DNA from: Halofilum ochraceum
GTDB lineage: Bacteria > Pseudomonadota > Gammaproteobacteria > XJ16 > Halofilaceae
DNA: 64,000 nt
Reading direction: 5' to 3'
Assembly (NCBI RefSeq): GCF_001614315.2
Contig: NZ_LVEG02000005.1
Span: 62,001 to 126,000, forward strand
How positions within the stretch are numbered: the first letter of the stretch is position 1; each line of letters starts with the position of its first letter. The notes beneath the pieces were generated by a model that saw nothing but the letters and a program-made list of their open reading frames with translations, did no database searches and was not told the origin of the DNA. A program made the position numbers and the translations under genes. This document shows positions 29,259 through 38,681 of this stretch, piece after piece.

Positions 29259-30005
29259 CTACTGCGATCGGACGCGCTCACGCTGGGCTTTGCGACGGCG
29301 CAACCAATGCCGCAGTACGAGCAGGGTGGCGACGAGGCCGAGGCCGAGCGCGAGCGCGACCGCGATGCGTAGTGGGTCCGGCTGTCTCGCCGCGGCCGCC
29401 AGACTATCCAGAAACGCGATCAGCACGATCATGCCCGGAGCCATCCCCGCGAGAGTGCCCGCGAGGAATGAGGCAATGCGGATATGCGAAGTACCGGCAG
29501 CCATGCTGACGACAGTGAAATGGGCCACTGGGACCATCCGGAGCAAGGCGATGGTCAGGAAACCGTGGTGGCCGATCCGCCGCGACAGGTTGTGAACCCG
29601 GGTTCCGGCAAGCTGCTCGACGTGGCGGTGCCCGAGGCGGCGGCCGATAAGGAAACTGACACCAGCACTTGCGGTTGACGCCAGCAGGGCATACACGAAG
29701 CCGAGCACGGGCCCGAAAGCGACGGCGGTGAGGACCACCATCAGGGTGACCGGCAGCATGAGCAGCCCACCAGCGATAAAAACCGCGAGCACCGCCAGCG
29801 GAGCCCACGGCTCGTGCCGGAAGCGCGCAAGCCACGCCCCGATCTCCCGCGGCTCGAGGAGTTCACGCAGGGGCGACCACATCCAGATCCCCGCGCACAG
29901 GAGCAGGACCAACAGTACCAGGGCCCAGCGCAATAATCGCCTCCTTGCCGAGTCGGCACCATCGCGCGGCAGTATCGAGGGCGGGAGCGACCGCGGAGGC
30001 TTCAT
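29259..30005 (-). CDS. TVP38/TMEM64 family (DedA-superfamily) membrane protein
   Basis: A 248-residue integral membrane protein. The N-terminal 20 residues are basic and cytoplasmic; about five to six spans follow. The VTT-domain signature includes GGLLMLPVTLMVVLTAVAFGP, then a re-entrant-type GVSFLIGRRLG, then FLTIALLRMVPVAHFTVVSMAAG. Members are thought to scramble or transport lipids, but the substrate here cannot be told. It is followed downstream by the thiolase gene with a 101-base gap, so a separate unit is likely. No clear Shine-Dalgarno precedes ATG 30005. Confidence 0.82.
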   Translation of the reverse strand: MKPPRSLPPSILPRDGADSARRRLLRWALVLLVLLLCAGIWMWSPLRELLEPREIGAWLARFRHEPWAPLAVLAVFIAGGLLMLPVTLMVVLTAVAFGPVLGFVYALLASTASAGVSFLIGRRLGHRHVEQLAGTRVHNLSRRIGHHGFLTIALLRMVPVAHFTVVSMAAGTSHIRIASFLAGTLAGMAPGMIVLIAFLDSLAAAARQPDPLRIAVALALGLGLVATLLVLRHWLRRRKAQRERVRSQ

Positions 30006-30645
30006 CGCGCGATGGATCCAGGGGCGCGCGATCCGGCCGCCCGGAGGATTCGGGCGCGGGGGCGGAGATCGCCGCGCGCCAGACGCGGTATCAGGGACGC
30101 CGGCATGCGGGCAGACTTCAGAGGCGCTGTAGTCCAGTGTGTATCGGAGTGAGTGGTCGTGAAGACGTTCATGGGAAGATGGTAACGGTTTCCGGAGGCA
30201 CTCCGCGTATCCTTGTCTTCATGCCGACCGTACTGCGTTAGCGGTTCAGCTCGGGGGATGATCCCGTGCATTCAGCCGCGCTCAGTGACCGCAAAATATA
30301 ACGCGCAAATGAGTCGGGCGGGTGTCAGCAGGCGGGCTACGCTTTGCCTTCGGCTTGCAGCCATGTCCGATTCGAGCGGATGCTTCCATCGGGACCGGGA
30401 CACGGGTCCGACAGCCGGTGGCAGCAGGGTGGTCCGCCGGCATGACATTGCAACCCGTCGGGGAAGATAATAGAGTCAAACCCGGCATTGCGCATGAACA
30501 AGAACATACAACCCACCGCGTGGACGCGGATTTCGCCCGCGGACCCCGTGTGCTGACAGGTCTGTCGCGGCATGTGCTCGGGGGAGCACGACCCGGCCGG
30601 GTACGGAGCCTGCGGTACACTACATGCCGGAGAGAGTGGCAATCG
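30006..30645. other. 640-base intergenic region, no gene seen
   Basis: This stretch separates the divergent TVP38 gene and the 30646 gene. Frames exist but have no native codon bias or recognisable product; the one that extends the 30646 gene upstream to 30322 is of this kind. The only regulatory candidate I find is the promoter at 30442-30471. The rest shows nothing I can name. Confidence 0.5.
30442..30471 (+). promoter_or_regulatory. Candidate sigma-70 promoter for the 30646 gene set
   Basis: ATGACA (30442-30447), an 18-base spacer and GATAAT (30466-30471). Both hexamers differ from consensus at one position. The start point would be near 30478, giving a leader of about 168 bases before the ATG at 30646. 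Confidence 0.5.
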
Positions 30646-31173
30646 ATGAGTGAACTTGTCCCGCTGAGCAACCTCGTTGCCGCATTGCAGGCGGCTACTG
30701 ACGCCGGGAAATCCGGGGCGTTTTTCATCACCACGGATCAGCAGCACTCCGCCATGGTGACGCTCTCTGGCGGGACGATAACCGGTGTCAAATTCCGCAA
30801 CACGCGCGGTTACGATGCAGCCACATCCCTTTCAAAGGTCGGTCAGCTCAAATACCAGTCCGCTGCCGAGCCCACCGAATTGCCCGGTGAAACACCGCTC
30901 AATACCAGCGCCGTGCTCGAGATACTCACGACCGGCGACAGCAGTGCGGCCTACAGCGAGAGCGCCGCACCCGCGATCGATGTCGATGCCGTTCGCCAGC
31001 GCTACATATCGGCAATCGGCCCGATCGGCGGCGCACTGTTCGATGAGGCGGTGGAGGATCTCGGTGACGAGTTGAGTAAGCCGGCCGGCGTCCGTCAGTT
31101 GATCGAACGTCTCGTCGAGCAGATCGATGACGAAGCCGAGGCGGCCAGTTTTCGTAACGACGTCGGCGGCTGA
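30646..31173 (+). CDS. PATAN/DUF4388-like cytoplasmic signalling protein
   Basis: A 175-residue soluble protein. Residues 1-95 (LSNLVAALQAATDAGKSGAF, MVTLSGGTITGVKF, GYDAATSL) resemble the PATAN/DUF4388 fold found in regulators of bacterial signalling and motility. Residues 110-170 (YISAIGPIGGALFDEAVEDL, VRQLIERLVEQI) resemble a helical module that often follows in effector proteins (DUF8082-like, from memory). GGAGAGAG precedes ATG 30646; the longer in-frame extension to 30322 has no coding character. It is followed in the same direction by a HAMP membrane protein and a binding protein, suggesting one sensory unit. The fold assignment is tentative. Confidence 0.6.
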   Translation: MSELVPLSNLVAALQAATDAGKSGAFFITTDQQHSAMVTLSGGTITGVKFRNTRGYDAATSLSKVGQLKYQSAAEPTELPGETPLNTSAVLEILTTGDSSAAYSESAAPAIDVDAVRQRYISAIGPIGGALFDEAVEDLGDELSKPAGVRQLIERLVEQIDDEAEAASFRNDVGG

Positions 31174-31271
31174 TTCGCGCCGACTCCTATTCAACAACCA
31201 CAATCAATAACGACACGAACGGGCGCGGATCTGAACGCCCCGTGAGGGTACGACGGGAGGAAGGGCCTGAC

Positions 31272-32015
31272 ATGGCGAAAAAAGAGCAGAAGGGGAAACA
31301 GAAGAAAGTCTCCTGGTACCGAAGCGTCCAGACCAAAATCCTGGTCACGCTGCTGGTCGTCACGACTCTGATCCTCGGTGGTTTCGCGATCTATAACCTG
31401 ACCGAGGCGCGATCCCGTCTCGAGAGCGAGCTCCAGCGGGTCGCCGAGACCACGGTGCAGCGGCTTTCCCAGCAGGTAATTGGTCCCATGTGGTCGCTGA
31501 ATGACGACCAGCTGATCGAGTCGATCGAGGCCGCCATGCTCGAGCGGCGCGTCTATTCCGTGATCATCCGTGAGGAAGACCGCGAGTCGATTTATATCGG
31601 CCGCCGTCGCGATGACGACTGGAATATCGTCCCTGCCGACAGCGACCCCGAAGGCGATTTCATCCTCAGCAAGACGACGCTGTTGCATGAGGGCGAAGAG
31701 ATGATCGGCGTGCTCGAGGTGTATGTGAGCCGGCGGTTCCTGCAGGCACAGTTCAATGAACTGGTCATGACGGAAATCCGGCGTGCGGCGATCCTCGATC
31801 TCGCGCTGATTATCGTCACCCTGCTGCTGCTGCGGCGCCTCCTGGTGCGCCCGATCCGCGAACTGACGGACGCCTCGGAACGGATCAGCGCAGGGCAGCT
31901 GAATACGAAGATCGATATCCGCTCCAAAGACGAAATCGGTATGCTCGCGGGTGCCATCAACAAACTGCAGACAAGTCTGCGGATCGCGATGGAACGGATG
32001 AAGAAAAGCGGCTGA
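31272..32015 (+). CDS. Membrane sensor with HAMP domain and no output domain
   Basis: A 247-residue protein. A basic N-terminus is followed by a first span at about residues 20-40 (TKILVTLLVVTTLILGGFAIY), a periplasmic sensor of about 120 residues with a coiled entry helix, a second span at about 165-185, and a HAMP domain (LVRPIRELTDASERISAGQ, DIRSKDEIGMLAGAINKL). It ends right after HAMP, with no kinase, cyclase or methyl-accepting domain. It may signal through a partner such as the PATAN-like protein upstream. The ATG has GGGAGGAAGGG upstream. Confidence 0.82.
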   Translation: MAKKEQKGKQKKVSWYRSVQTKILVTLLVVTTLILGGFAIYNLTEARSRLESELQRVAETTVQRLSQQVIGPMWSLNDDQLIESIEAAMLERRVYSVIIREEDRESIYIGRRRDDDWNIVPADSDPEGDFILSKTTLLHEGEEMIGVLEVYVSRRFLQAQFNELVMTEIRRAAILDLALIIVTLLLLRRLLVRPIRELTDASERISAGQLNTKIDIRSKDEIGMLAGAINKLQTSLRIAMERMKKSG

Positions 32016-32064
32016 TCGGTGAACGCGTACCGGCAAACCCGGTTATGCGGATACGACGGGGCAT

Positions 32065-32823
32065 ATGATGTTGAAGCAAAACAGGGCCGCCATGCTCGGC
32101 CTCATCGTGGGTGGCCTCCTCCTCGTGGCGGCCACCGGGGTCCATGCACGTCAAGTGACGATGTGCACGCTGAACTGGGAACCGTATTACGGTGAGGAAC
32201 TGCCCCGCGAGGGTTTCTTCACGGACATCGTTCGTACGGCGTTCGAGCGCGGGGGGCATTCGGCGCAGACCGAATTCATGCCGTGGGCGCGCGCCATGCT
32301 GGAGGTGAAACAGGGCGACCGTGATGTGCTGCTCGGGGCGTACTACAACGAGGAACGCGCCGAGACCTACATCGCGAGCGATCCTATTTTCACCGACGAA
32401 GTCGGTATCGTGGCGCACGAGGACCTCGGGCTCACGGAATTCGACTCACTGCGTGAACTGTCGGATTATACGATCGGGTACGGTCGTGGCTATTCGGTCA
32501 GCGAAGAATTCGACAGCGCGGAGTATCTCGACAAGGAGCCGGAGGAGAGCCAGGTCCTGAACCTGCGCAAACTCTTCGCCGGGCGAATCGACCTCATTGC
32601 CGGCAGTTTCGCGAGCATCCGGTATGTCGCGAATCGGGAAGGGCATGATGTGGATGAGCTGGTGTTTCTGGAGCCGACCCTGAAAGAAAACACGCTGCAC
32701 ATCATGATCTCGCGCGCGATTGATGACGGCGACGAATTGATGGCGGATTTCCATGATGGGTTGTCCGAAATCCGCTCGGACGGGACGTACGATCGCATCC
32801 TCGAAGAGATGGGATACAAGTGA
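32065..32823 (+). CDS. Periplasmic solute-binding protein, SBP_bac_3 type
   Basis: A 252-residue exported protein. The signal peptide is about residues 8-28 (AAMLGLIVGGLLLVAATGVHA, cleaved after HA). The mature part has the amino-acid-binding-protein layout: TMCTLNWEPYYG, FFTDIVRTAFE, the hinge-like PWARAMLEVKQGDRDVLLG, and the C-terminal SDGTYDRILEEMGY. No permease or ATPase is adjacent; instead it follows a HAMP sensor. A role as a ligand-presenting partner of that sensor is an inference; a stray transporter component is the alternative. Confidence 0.8.
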   Translation: MMLKQNRAAMLGLIVGGLLLVAATGVHARQVTMCTLNWEPYYGEELPREGFFTDIVRTAFERGGHSAQTEFMPWARAMLEVKQGDRDVLLGAYYNEERAETYIASDPIFTDEVGIVAHEDLGLTEFDSLRELSDYTIGYGRGYSVSEEFDSAEYLDKEPEESQVLNLRKLFAGRIDLIAGSFASIRYVANREGHDVDELVFLEPTLKENTLHIMISRAIDDGDELMADFHDGLSEIRSDGTYDRILEEMGYK

Positions 32824-32952
32824 TCCGGCGCGCCCGGATTCGATAACCCCGGGTACCGCCGTCAACCGGATTGCAGCCGGGGAGTGAACTCCGGCGACAG
32901 CGTTGGAAACCCTCTCGCGGACGCGCGCCCTGGTTTATCGTATTGCCGCGAT

Positions 32953-33405
32953 TCAGTGGTGGCGTTGCGCGGGGTCGTTGAGCGTGGTGAGCTGTTCCCT
33001 CAGAGCGCAGAGGTCCCCGTGCACGGTCACCTCGACGATGCGTCCATGCGCCGTGCGGAAAAGCGCAACGCATTCGTGACGGACCTGCTGCCCCGTCGGG
33101 GGACAGCCCAGCACTTCACCTACGTGGGTGCCGGTCCATGCAATCCGGGCAGCCGCGCGGTCGCGGTCCACGATCACCTCCTGTATTTCCATGCGCAGAT
33201 CGCGGAACGCGCCGGTGAACATTTCGGCGTAGCGTTCGAGACCGCGTGGTCCGTCCGCGGTGGTCCCGAGTGTCCCGCGGATAATCGCATGCGGACCGAC
33301 GATCCGCTCTGCGGCACCATAGTTGCGACTGTTCCAGAATTGGTCATAGAAGCGGCGCACGAGTTTACGGGTCGTGTCCGCAGTGGTTTTGCGTCCGGGG
33401 TACAT
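32953..33405 (-). CDS. SnoaL-like ester cyclase family protein
   Basis: A 150-residue NTF2-fold protein. RRFYDQFWNSRNYGAAERIVGP, RGTLGTTADGPRGLERYAEMF and the ARIAWTGTHVGEVLGCPPTG region are typical of SnoaL-like polyketide-cyclase homologues. The ATG at 33405 is chosen because GGAGG lies 6 bases upstream; a TTG two codons earlier is the longer reading. The substrate is unknown. It stands alone between convergent and co-directional genes. Confidence 0.78.
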   Translation of the reverse strand: MYPGRKTTADTTRKLVRRFYDQFWNSRNYGAAERIVGPHAIIRGTLGTTADGPRGLERYAEMFTGAFRDLRMEIQEVIVDRDRAAARIAWTGTHVGEVLGCPPTGQQVRHECVALFRTAHGRIVEVTVHGDLCALREQLTTLNDPAQRHH

Positions 33406-33559
33406 GCGCAACCTCCATTCCAGCCCTTCGTTGACGGGCTGATATTGATCCGCGTGCTGGCCAGTATGCCGTATGGTTCCGGGCGTCCGCGACGTCGATG
33501 ATCACCGGGTACGGGGGCTGCGCCAGCCGTGTCGATGCAGAGAGTATAGCCGCTCGGGG

Positions 33560-34183
33560 TCAGTCCGAGGGGAACTCGCGATCCAATGATCCTTCCAGGT
33601 GACGCAGCACGGAGCGCAGTCCCTGATCCCGGACGCCCAGGCGCTCCAGGCCGGCCACCGTTTCGCGGACATATTCCGGATTGGCGCCGCTTGCGCCCTG
33701 GGCCCCGAGGATGTGGTCTGCCGCATGCTCGGGCCTCAGTAAACCGGCGTACTGTTCGTGGTTCCGGTCGAGGACGAAGGTCAGTGCGGTAAATCGGCCC
33801 CCGTCGCAGGCGACCTTCACCAGACGCGGGATGTACACGTTGGTCACCATTTCCCGCTCCCACAGGTACTCGGCCGCGGCGCGCTTATTGCCCTCGGCGA
33901 CCTCGAACATGCATCCGAGACAGGAACCGCCGCGATCGAGCCCGAGCACGAGACCGGGACGGTCGGGTGTGCCCCGGTGATGGAATGACCATACCCGAAG
34001 GGCCCTGTGGAATCCGTGAATTCGCGCACGGTGTGAGGAGCGGTAGTCGAATCCGGGACGCCACAGGAGTGAGCCGTAGCCGAACACGTAGAGCGGACCG
34101 GACGGCAACTGGTCGATCCGTTCAATCTCACCGGCCGTGGTCATCGGCGTACCTGGAATCTCCGGGCTGAGGTAATTGCTCAT
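33560..34183 (-). CDS. ChaC-like gamma-glutamylcyclotransferase
   Basis: A 207-residue protein of the ChaC family, which releases 5-oxoproline from glutathione. The signature VFGYGSLLWRPGFDY lies near residue 32, and the catalytic Glu is in EYLWEREM. RVWSFHHRGTPDRPGLVLGLD is also conserved. The start may instead be the ATG 13 codons downstream; neither has a strong Shine-Dalgarno. It is divergent from the betaine-type binding protein gene. Confidence 0.88.
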   Translation of the reverse strand: MSNYLSPEIPGTPMTTAGEIERIDQLPSGPLYVFGYGSLLWRPGFDYRSSHRARIHGFHRALRVWSFHHRGTPDRPGLVLGLDRGGSCLGCMFEVAEGNKRAAAEYLWEREMVTNVYIPRLVKVACDGGRFTALTFVLDRNHEQYAGLLRPEHAADHILGAQGASGANPEYVRETVAGLERLGVRDQGLRSVLRHLEGSLDREFPSD

Positions 34184-34512
34184 GCGCCATGATAACGCAT
34201 GTGTCGGTTTGCGGCGGCGTGTGCGGCGGGCCCATGATGGCCCGTGCGATGCCGTGCCGGGTCAAGTTACGCCGTGCGCTCGGCCAGGCGGGACATGTCA
34301 AAGAATCGGCGAAAAATGACAAAACCCGCCCGCAGCTGTCGCGGAGTATGCATTGCCTGACCGGCGCGGGCGCACAATGCTCAAGGACCGGTCATCGCGC
34401 GTGGCCCGAGTGCCTGAGCGTGGTATTCGCCGTCCCGGATGGACGTATTTCGGGACGACCGCCGTAGCGGTCCGGTGATACGACCGCAAACCTCAGAGGA
34501 GGAACACCGAGT
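34184..34512. other. 329-base gap between divergent genes
   Basis: This is the shared upstream region of the ChaC-like gene and the 34513 binding protein. I see AGAGGAGG as the ribosome binding site of the latter, and GCATTG/CAATGC flanking a GC-rich segment around 34350-34380. I find no gene and no convincing promoter hexamers. Confidence 0.4.
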
Positions 34513-35454
34513 ATGAATCGAATCAGAGTCTCCATCGCGGCTGCAGCCGCCATAGCAATCTCCCTGATCACGGCGACAGCGACCGCCGCTGACGACGCAC
34601 CCACGATCCGTTTCGGTACGCCCACGTGGCCGGGTGTGACGGTCAAGACTGAAGTCGCCGCACAGCTCATCGAGACGATGGGTTACGGCATCAAGCAGAC
34701 GAATTCCAGCCCGGCGTTCGCCTACAACGCCCTCAAGTCAGACGATCTGGATGTCTTCTTCGGTGGCTGGATGCCGACCCAGAAGAACATGGCGGATCCG
34801 TTGATCGAGGAAGGCTCCGTGAAGGTGATGGCGACCAATATTTCGGACGCGATCATGGGGATCGCCGTCCCGGAATACGTCCATGAGGCCGGGGTCGAGA
34901 CCGAGGCCGATCTCGATGAGTTCCGGGACCGTTTCAACGGCAAGATCTACGGCATCGAGGCCGGCAGTGGTTTCAATGAGTCGATCAGTAATGCCATCAG
35001 CAATGACCGCCACGGTCTCGGCGACTGGGAAATGGTGCCCTCCAGCACGAGCGGGATGCTCAGCCAGGTCGGCCGCTCGATCGACCGGGAGGAGTGGATC
35101 GTTTTCCTCGGCTGGGAGCCGCACTGGATGAATGTCGCGTATGACATCCACTATCTCGGTGCGGTCGGCGGTCGCGAAATCGCCGATACGCGCAGCGACG
35201 TGCTCACGGTCGCCAACCCGCGGCTGGTCGAGAAGGAACCGGAAATCGCGCGGTTTCTCGAGCAGTATGTCGTGAGCAAGGATGACCAGTCCGAGTGGGT
35301 CCTGGAGTACAGCTATAACGACCGGAAGTCCGAGGACGTGGCCGCCGAGTGGATCGGCGCGAACATGGACACGGTCGCGAAGTGGCTGGACGGCGTGAAA
35401 ACCCGTAATGGCGAAGCCGCGATCGACGCGGTGCGCGCCGCCTACGCTGACTGA
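34513..35454 (+). CDS. Periplasmic glycine betaine/carnitine-type binding protein (ProX/OpuAC family), orphan
   Basis: A 313-residue protein with a signal peptide (about residues 1-26, cleaved after TATAADD-like small residues). The OpuAC fold is clear: FGTPTWPGVTVKTEVAAQL, the DVFFGGWMPTQ motif with an aromatic of the quaternary-ammonium cage, YGIEAGSGFN, and IVFLGWEPHWMN with two more Trp residues. AGAGGAGG lies upstream. No permease or ATPase gene is adjacent. In Pseudomonas, orphan binding proteins such as CaiX serve a shared core transporter; the nearby carnitine-type genes suggest the same here. Confidence 0.87.
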   Translation: MNRIRVSIAAAAAIAISLITATATAADDAPTIRFGTPTWPGVTVKTEVAAQLIETMGYGIKQTNSSPAFAYNALKSDDLDVFFGGWMPTQKNMADPLIEEGSVKVMATNISDAIMGIAVPEYVHEAGVETEADLDEFRDRFNGKIYGIEAGSGFNESISNAISNDRHGLGDWEMVPSSTSGMLSQVGRSIDREEWIVFLGWEPHWMNVAYDIHYLGAVGGREIADTRSDVLTVANPRLVEKEPEIARFLEQYVVSKDDQSEWVLEYSYNDRKSEDVAAEWIGANMDTVAKWLDGVKTRNGEAAIDAVRAAYAD

Positions 35455-35507
35455 CCCGTGCCTTGATGGTCCGGGTTACCTGCCTGGGGCAGGTGATCGA
35501 GCCGGCA

Positions 35508-35542
35508 CCGCGCCGCTGATCGCGGCGCGGCGCCGGGTTTTT
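35508..35542 (+). terminator. Probable terminator after the betaine-type binding protein
   Basis: CCGCGCCGC (35508-35516), loop TGATC and GCGGCGCGG (35522-35530) form a perfect 9-bp stem 54 bases after the stop codon. A run of five T residues (35538-35542) follows after 7 bases. The gap before the T run makes it imperfect. Confidence 0.55.
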
Positions 35543-35710
35543 GCCCGCCGGTTTTCCCGAAGGTATTGTCCCGTGCCGGGCGATGCCTTCGCGAAGACCG
35601 GCCCGGCGGGGCGTTGACGGCGTCATACGGCACCGCAATGTCGCCGCTTACCCGGTGTCGCAGGCAGTCGAGGCATCGGGATGGCCTGGAATCGGCAGAC
35701 GGAGAATGCG

Positions 35711-37675
35711 ATGAGTGAAGCCAGCGAGATCCTCCGCACACCATCCGCTTCGGATCTGCGCGACAGCCACATGGCGCGCTACATGCGCTGGCTCGGCGAA
35801 TGTGGCTACGGTGATTTTGACGATTACGCCTCGCTGTATGAATGGTCCATTTCCGAGCCGGAGCGATTCTGGGCGACCGTGTGGAACTGGACCGGCGTGA
35901 TCGCGCACCGGGATGCGGAATGCGTGCTGGCGGACCGCTCGATGCCCGGTGCGCGCTGGTTCCCCGGCGCGCGCCTCAACTATGCGGAAAACCTGCTGCG
36001 CGAAGCGCTTCACGGGGATCCGCAGCGGATGGCGGTGTACGCCGTATCGGAGACCCGCGAGACGCGGCGGGTCACGTATGGCGAACTGTTGTCGGACGTC
36101 GCGGCATTCCGGGCGTGGCTCGAGGCGCAGGGAGTGGGGCCGGGTGATCGGGTCGCCGGCGTCGTCGCCCACGGTCCGGAGGCGATCGTGGCCATGCTTG
36201 CGACGACCGCACTCGGCGCGATCTGGTCCTCGGCATCACCGGATTTCGGGGTAAGCGCGATCGTCGACCGGTTCGGTCAGATCGAGCCGAAGGTGCTGGT
36301 CACCGTCAATGGTTACGGCTACAACGGCAAGGTCTACGACCGCGCCGAGGCCATCGATGAACTCATCGAGCGACTCCCGACGGCGGAGCGCACCGTGGTC
36401 GTGCCGCAACTGCCCGGCGGTGCGATGCCGACGACCGATCATGTCACCTGGGACGCCGCGCTGGCCGCCCACTCCGGCGCGGAGCCGGCGTTCGAGCCGA
36501 TGGCATTCGACGACCCCGCATTCATTCTCTATTCATCCGGCACGACGGGGGTGCCCAAGTGCATCGTTCATGGCGGCGGCGGCACGCTGCTGCAGCACGC
36601 CAAGGAACTCATCATCCACGGAGACATCCGGCGCGACGATGTCTTCTTCTATTTCACCACCACCGGCTGGATGATGTGGAACTGGCAGGTCTCCGCGCTC
36701 ATGACGGGGGCGGAGCTGGTCGTGTTCGATGGTGCACCGGCGTATCCATCGCTGGACGTCTGCTGGCAGCTGGCGGCGGAACGGGGTGTCACGCATTTCG
36801 GTACCAGCGCGAAATTCATCGGTGCCTGCCGCAACAAAGAACTGTCCCCCGGGTCAACCAGCGACCTGTCGGCCCTGCGCGTCATCTTCTCGACCGGGTC
36901 GCCGCTGCTGCCCGAGGATTTCGACTGGGGCCGCGAGCATGTCGGACGCGACGTCCTGCTGGCTTCGATCTCCGGCGGGACGGATATCGTGTCGTGTTTC
37001 GTGGGGGGCTGTCCGCTGTTGCCCGTGCGCCGTGGTGAGATCCAGTGCCGCATGCTCGGCATGGACGTACAGGCGTGGAATGATGCCGGTGAACCCGTGG
37101 TCGGCGAAAAGGGTGAACTCGTCTGTCGTCAGCCCGCACCATCGATGCCGGTCATGTTCTGGAACGATCCGGATGGCGAGCGCTACCGACGGGCGTATTT
37201 TGATACGTTCCCCGGCGTCTGGGCGCATGGTGATTTCATCACGATCACCGAAAGCGGCGGCGTGATCATCCATGGCCGCTCGGACGCGACGCTCAACCCG
37301 GGCGGCATCCGCATCGGCACCGCGGAAATCTATCGCCAGGTCGAAACGATGGATGAAGTCGCGGACAGTATCGTAGCCGGGCAGGCATGGGAGGACGACG
37401 AGCGCATCGTGCTGCTGGTGGTGCTGAACCCCGGTTACGAACTGGATCAGGATCTGCTCCAGCGCATGCGTTCGCGCATCCGGGAGGGGGCCAGCCCGCG
37501 CCACGTGCCGGCCCGGATCGCGTCCGTGGATGAGGTGCCTTACACGCGCAGCGGCAAAAAGGTGGAACTCGCCGTATCGAGCGTCCTGCGCGGCGATCCG
37601 GTCGGTAATCGCGACGCCCTCGCGAACCCCGACAGCCTCGACCGCATCGCCGAAATCGAGGAACTGTTCGTATAA
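35711..37675 (+). CDS. Acetoacetyl-CoA synthetase
   Basis: A 654-residue adenylate-forming enzyme that activates acetoacetate. The P-loop-like motif [15 protein letters not shown], the AACS-type block [15 protein letters not shown], the [14 protein letters not shown] hinge region and the C-terminal catalytic Lys in [10 protein letters not shown] are all present. ATG 35711 has GGAG 8 bases upstream; an ATG at 35681 is the longer alternative. It is followed after 10 bases by a GbdR/CdhR-like regulator. Carnitine breakdown through 3-dehydrocarnitine yields acetoacetate in known pathways, so this enzyme fits the neighbourhood. Confidence 0.93.
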   Translation: MSEASEILRTPSASDLRDSHMARYMRWLGECGYGDFDDYASLYEWSISEPERFWATVWNWTGVIAHRDAECVLADRSMPGARWFPGARLNYAENLLREALHGDPQRMAVYAVSETRETRRVTYGELLSDVAAFRAWLEAQGVGPGDRVAGVVAHGPEAIVAMLATTALGAIWSSASPDFGVSAIVDRFGQIEPKVLVTVNGYGYNGKVYDRAEAIDELIERLPTAERTVVVPQLPGGAMPTTDHVTWDAALAAHSGAEPAFEPMAFDDPAFILYSSGTTGVPKCIVHGGGGTLLQHAKELIIHGDIRRDDVFFYFTTTGWMMWNWQVSALMTGAELVVFDGAPAYPSLDVCWQLAAERGVTHFGTSAKFIGACRNKELSPGSTSDLSALRVIFSTGSPLLPEDFDWGREHVGRDVLLASISGGTDIVSCFVGGCPLLPVRRGEIQCRMLGMDVQAWNDAGEPVVGEKGELVCRQPAPSMPVMFWNDPDGERYRRAYFDTFPGVWAHGDFITITESGGVIIHGRSDATLNPGGIRIGTAEIYRQVETMDEVADSIVAGQAWEDDERIVLLVVLNPGYELDQDLLQRMRSRIREGASPRHVPARIASVDEVPYTRSGKKVELAVSSVLRGDPVGNRDALANPDSLDRIAEIEELFV

Positions 37676-37685
37676 ACTGTTCGCC

Positions 37686-38654
37686 ATGACAGAGCATCCG
37701 ACGAGTACCGGGACCCGCGAGATCGGTTTTCTCCTGATCCCGGAGTTCTCGATGATGGCTTTCTTCGCCGCGATCGAGCCGTTGCGGATTGCCAACCGCT
37801 GCAGTGGCCAGGCGCTCTACAGCTGGTCGATCTGGTCCGAGGACGGTGAACCGGTCGCCGCCAGTAATGGCATGACCCTTTTGACCGACGACGCCATCGG
37901 CGATCAGGTGGCGGCGCCCACCGTTTTCGTGTGCAGCTCTTTCAACCACGAAAGCCATACGTCGGCACCGATTATTCAGTGGCTCCGGCGCCTGGCGGGG
38001 CAGGGCGTCGTGCTCGGCGGAATCGATACCGGTGCATTTCTGCTCGCGCGCGCCGGTCTGCTGGAAGGCCATACGGTTACGCTGCACTGGGAGAGCATCC
38101 CGGGCTTCCGCGAGCTCTATCCCGGCATCGAGACGACCACCGAACTGTATGAGGTCGACCGGCGCCGCCTGACTTCGTCGGGCGGCACGGCCACGATGGA
38201 TCTCATGCTGCGTTTCATTGCCGAGGAGCATGGTACGGACCTCGCGACGGCGGTGTCCGAGCAGCTGATCCACCAGCGCGTGCGCAGCAAAAGCGACCAT
38301 CAGCGCATGAACCTGGCGGCACGACTGGACGTCCACAACCCCACGCTTGTACGAGCGGTTGAATTCATGGGACGCAATATCGAGTCACCGGTACCGGTCG
38401 GTGGGGTGGCGGCGCACTGTGGTATCTCCCAGCGTCAGCTGGAGCGGCTGTTCGCCGAACAGCTCGGTGCCGGGCCGAACGCCTATTATGTCCGCCTCCG
38501 TCTCGAGAACGCTCGTGAACTCCTGCACGACACCGATCGCAGCGTACTCGAGGTTGCGCTCGCCTGTGGATTCGGTTCCTGCGCGAGTCTGTCCCGGGCC
38601 TATCGGCGGCAGTACGGCATCCCGCCGAGCCGCGACCGGAAATGGACGGCGTGA
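37686..38654 (+). CDS. GATase1-like/AraC transcriptional regulator (GbdR/CdhR type)
   Basis: A 322-residue regulator. Residues 10-190 form a DJ-1/PfpI-like domain (FLLIPEFSMMAFFAAIEPLR, LGGIDTGAFLLARAGLL); the usual nucleophile Cys is not seen, as expected for a sensor. Residues 220-315 form the AraC helix-turn-helix pair (VGGVAAHCGISQRQLERLF, VLEVALACGFGSCASLSRAYRRQYG). GbdR and CdhR of Pseudomonas have this build and respond to dimethylglycine/betaine and carnitine. It follows acetoacetyl-CoA synthetase and is convergent with the CoA-ligase/dehydrogenase/hydratase operon, which it probably controls. Confidence 0.88.
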   Translation: MTEHPTSTGTREIGFLLIPEFSMMAFFAAIEPLRIANRCSGQALYSWSIWSEDGEPVAASNGMTLLTDDAIGDQVAAPTVFVCSSFNHESHTSAPIIQWLRRLAGQGVVLGGIDTGAFLLARAGLLEGHTVTLHWESIPGFRELYPGIETTTELYEVDRRRLTSSGGTATMDLMLRFIAEEHGTDLATAVSEQLIHQRVRSKSDHQRMNLAARLDVHNPTLVRAVEFMGRNIESPVPVGGVAAHCGISQRQLERLFAEQLGAGPNAYYVRLRLENARELLHDTDRSVLEVALACGFGSCASLSRAYRRQYGIPPSRDRKWTA

Positions 38655-38681
38655 CGCGGCGCCGCCCGTGAACTCGAGCCG

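Noticed and set aside
30322-30645. N-terminal extension of the PATAN-like protein
   Set aside because: The frame is open but the sequence is Arg/Gly-rich without domain character, a strong ribosome binding site precedes ATG 30646, and a promoter candidate lies inside it.
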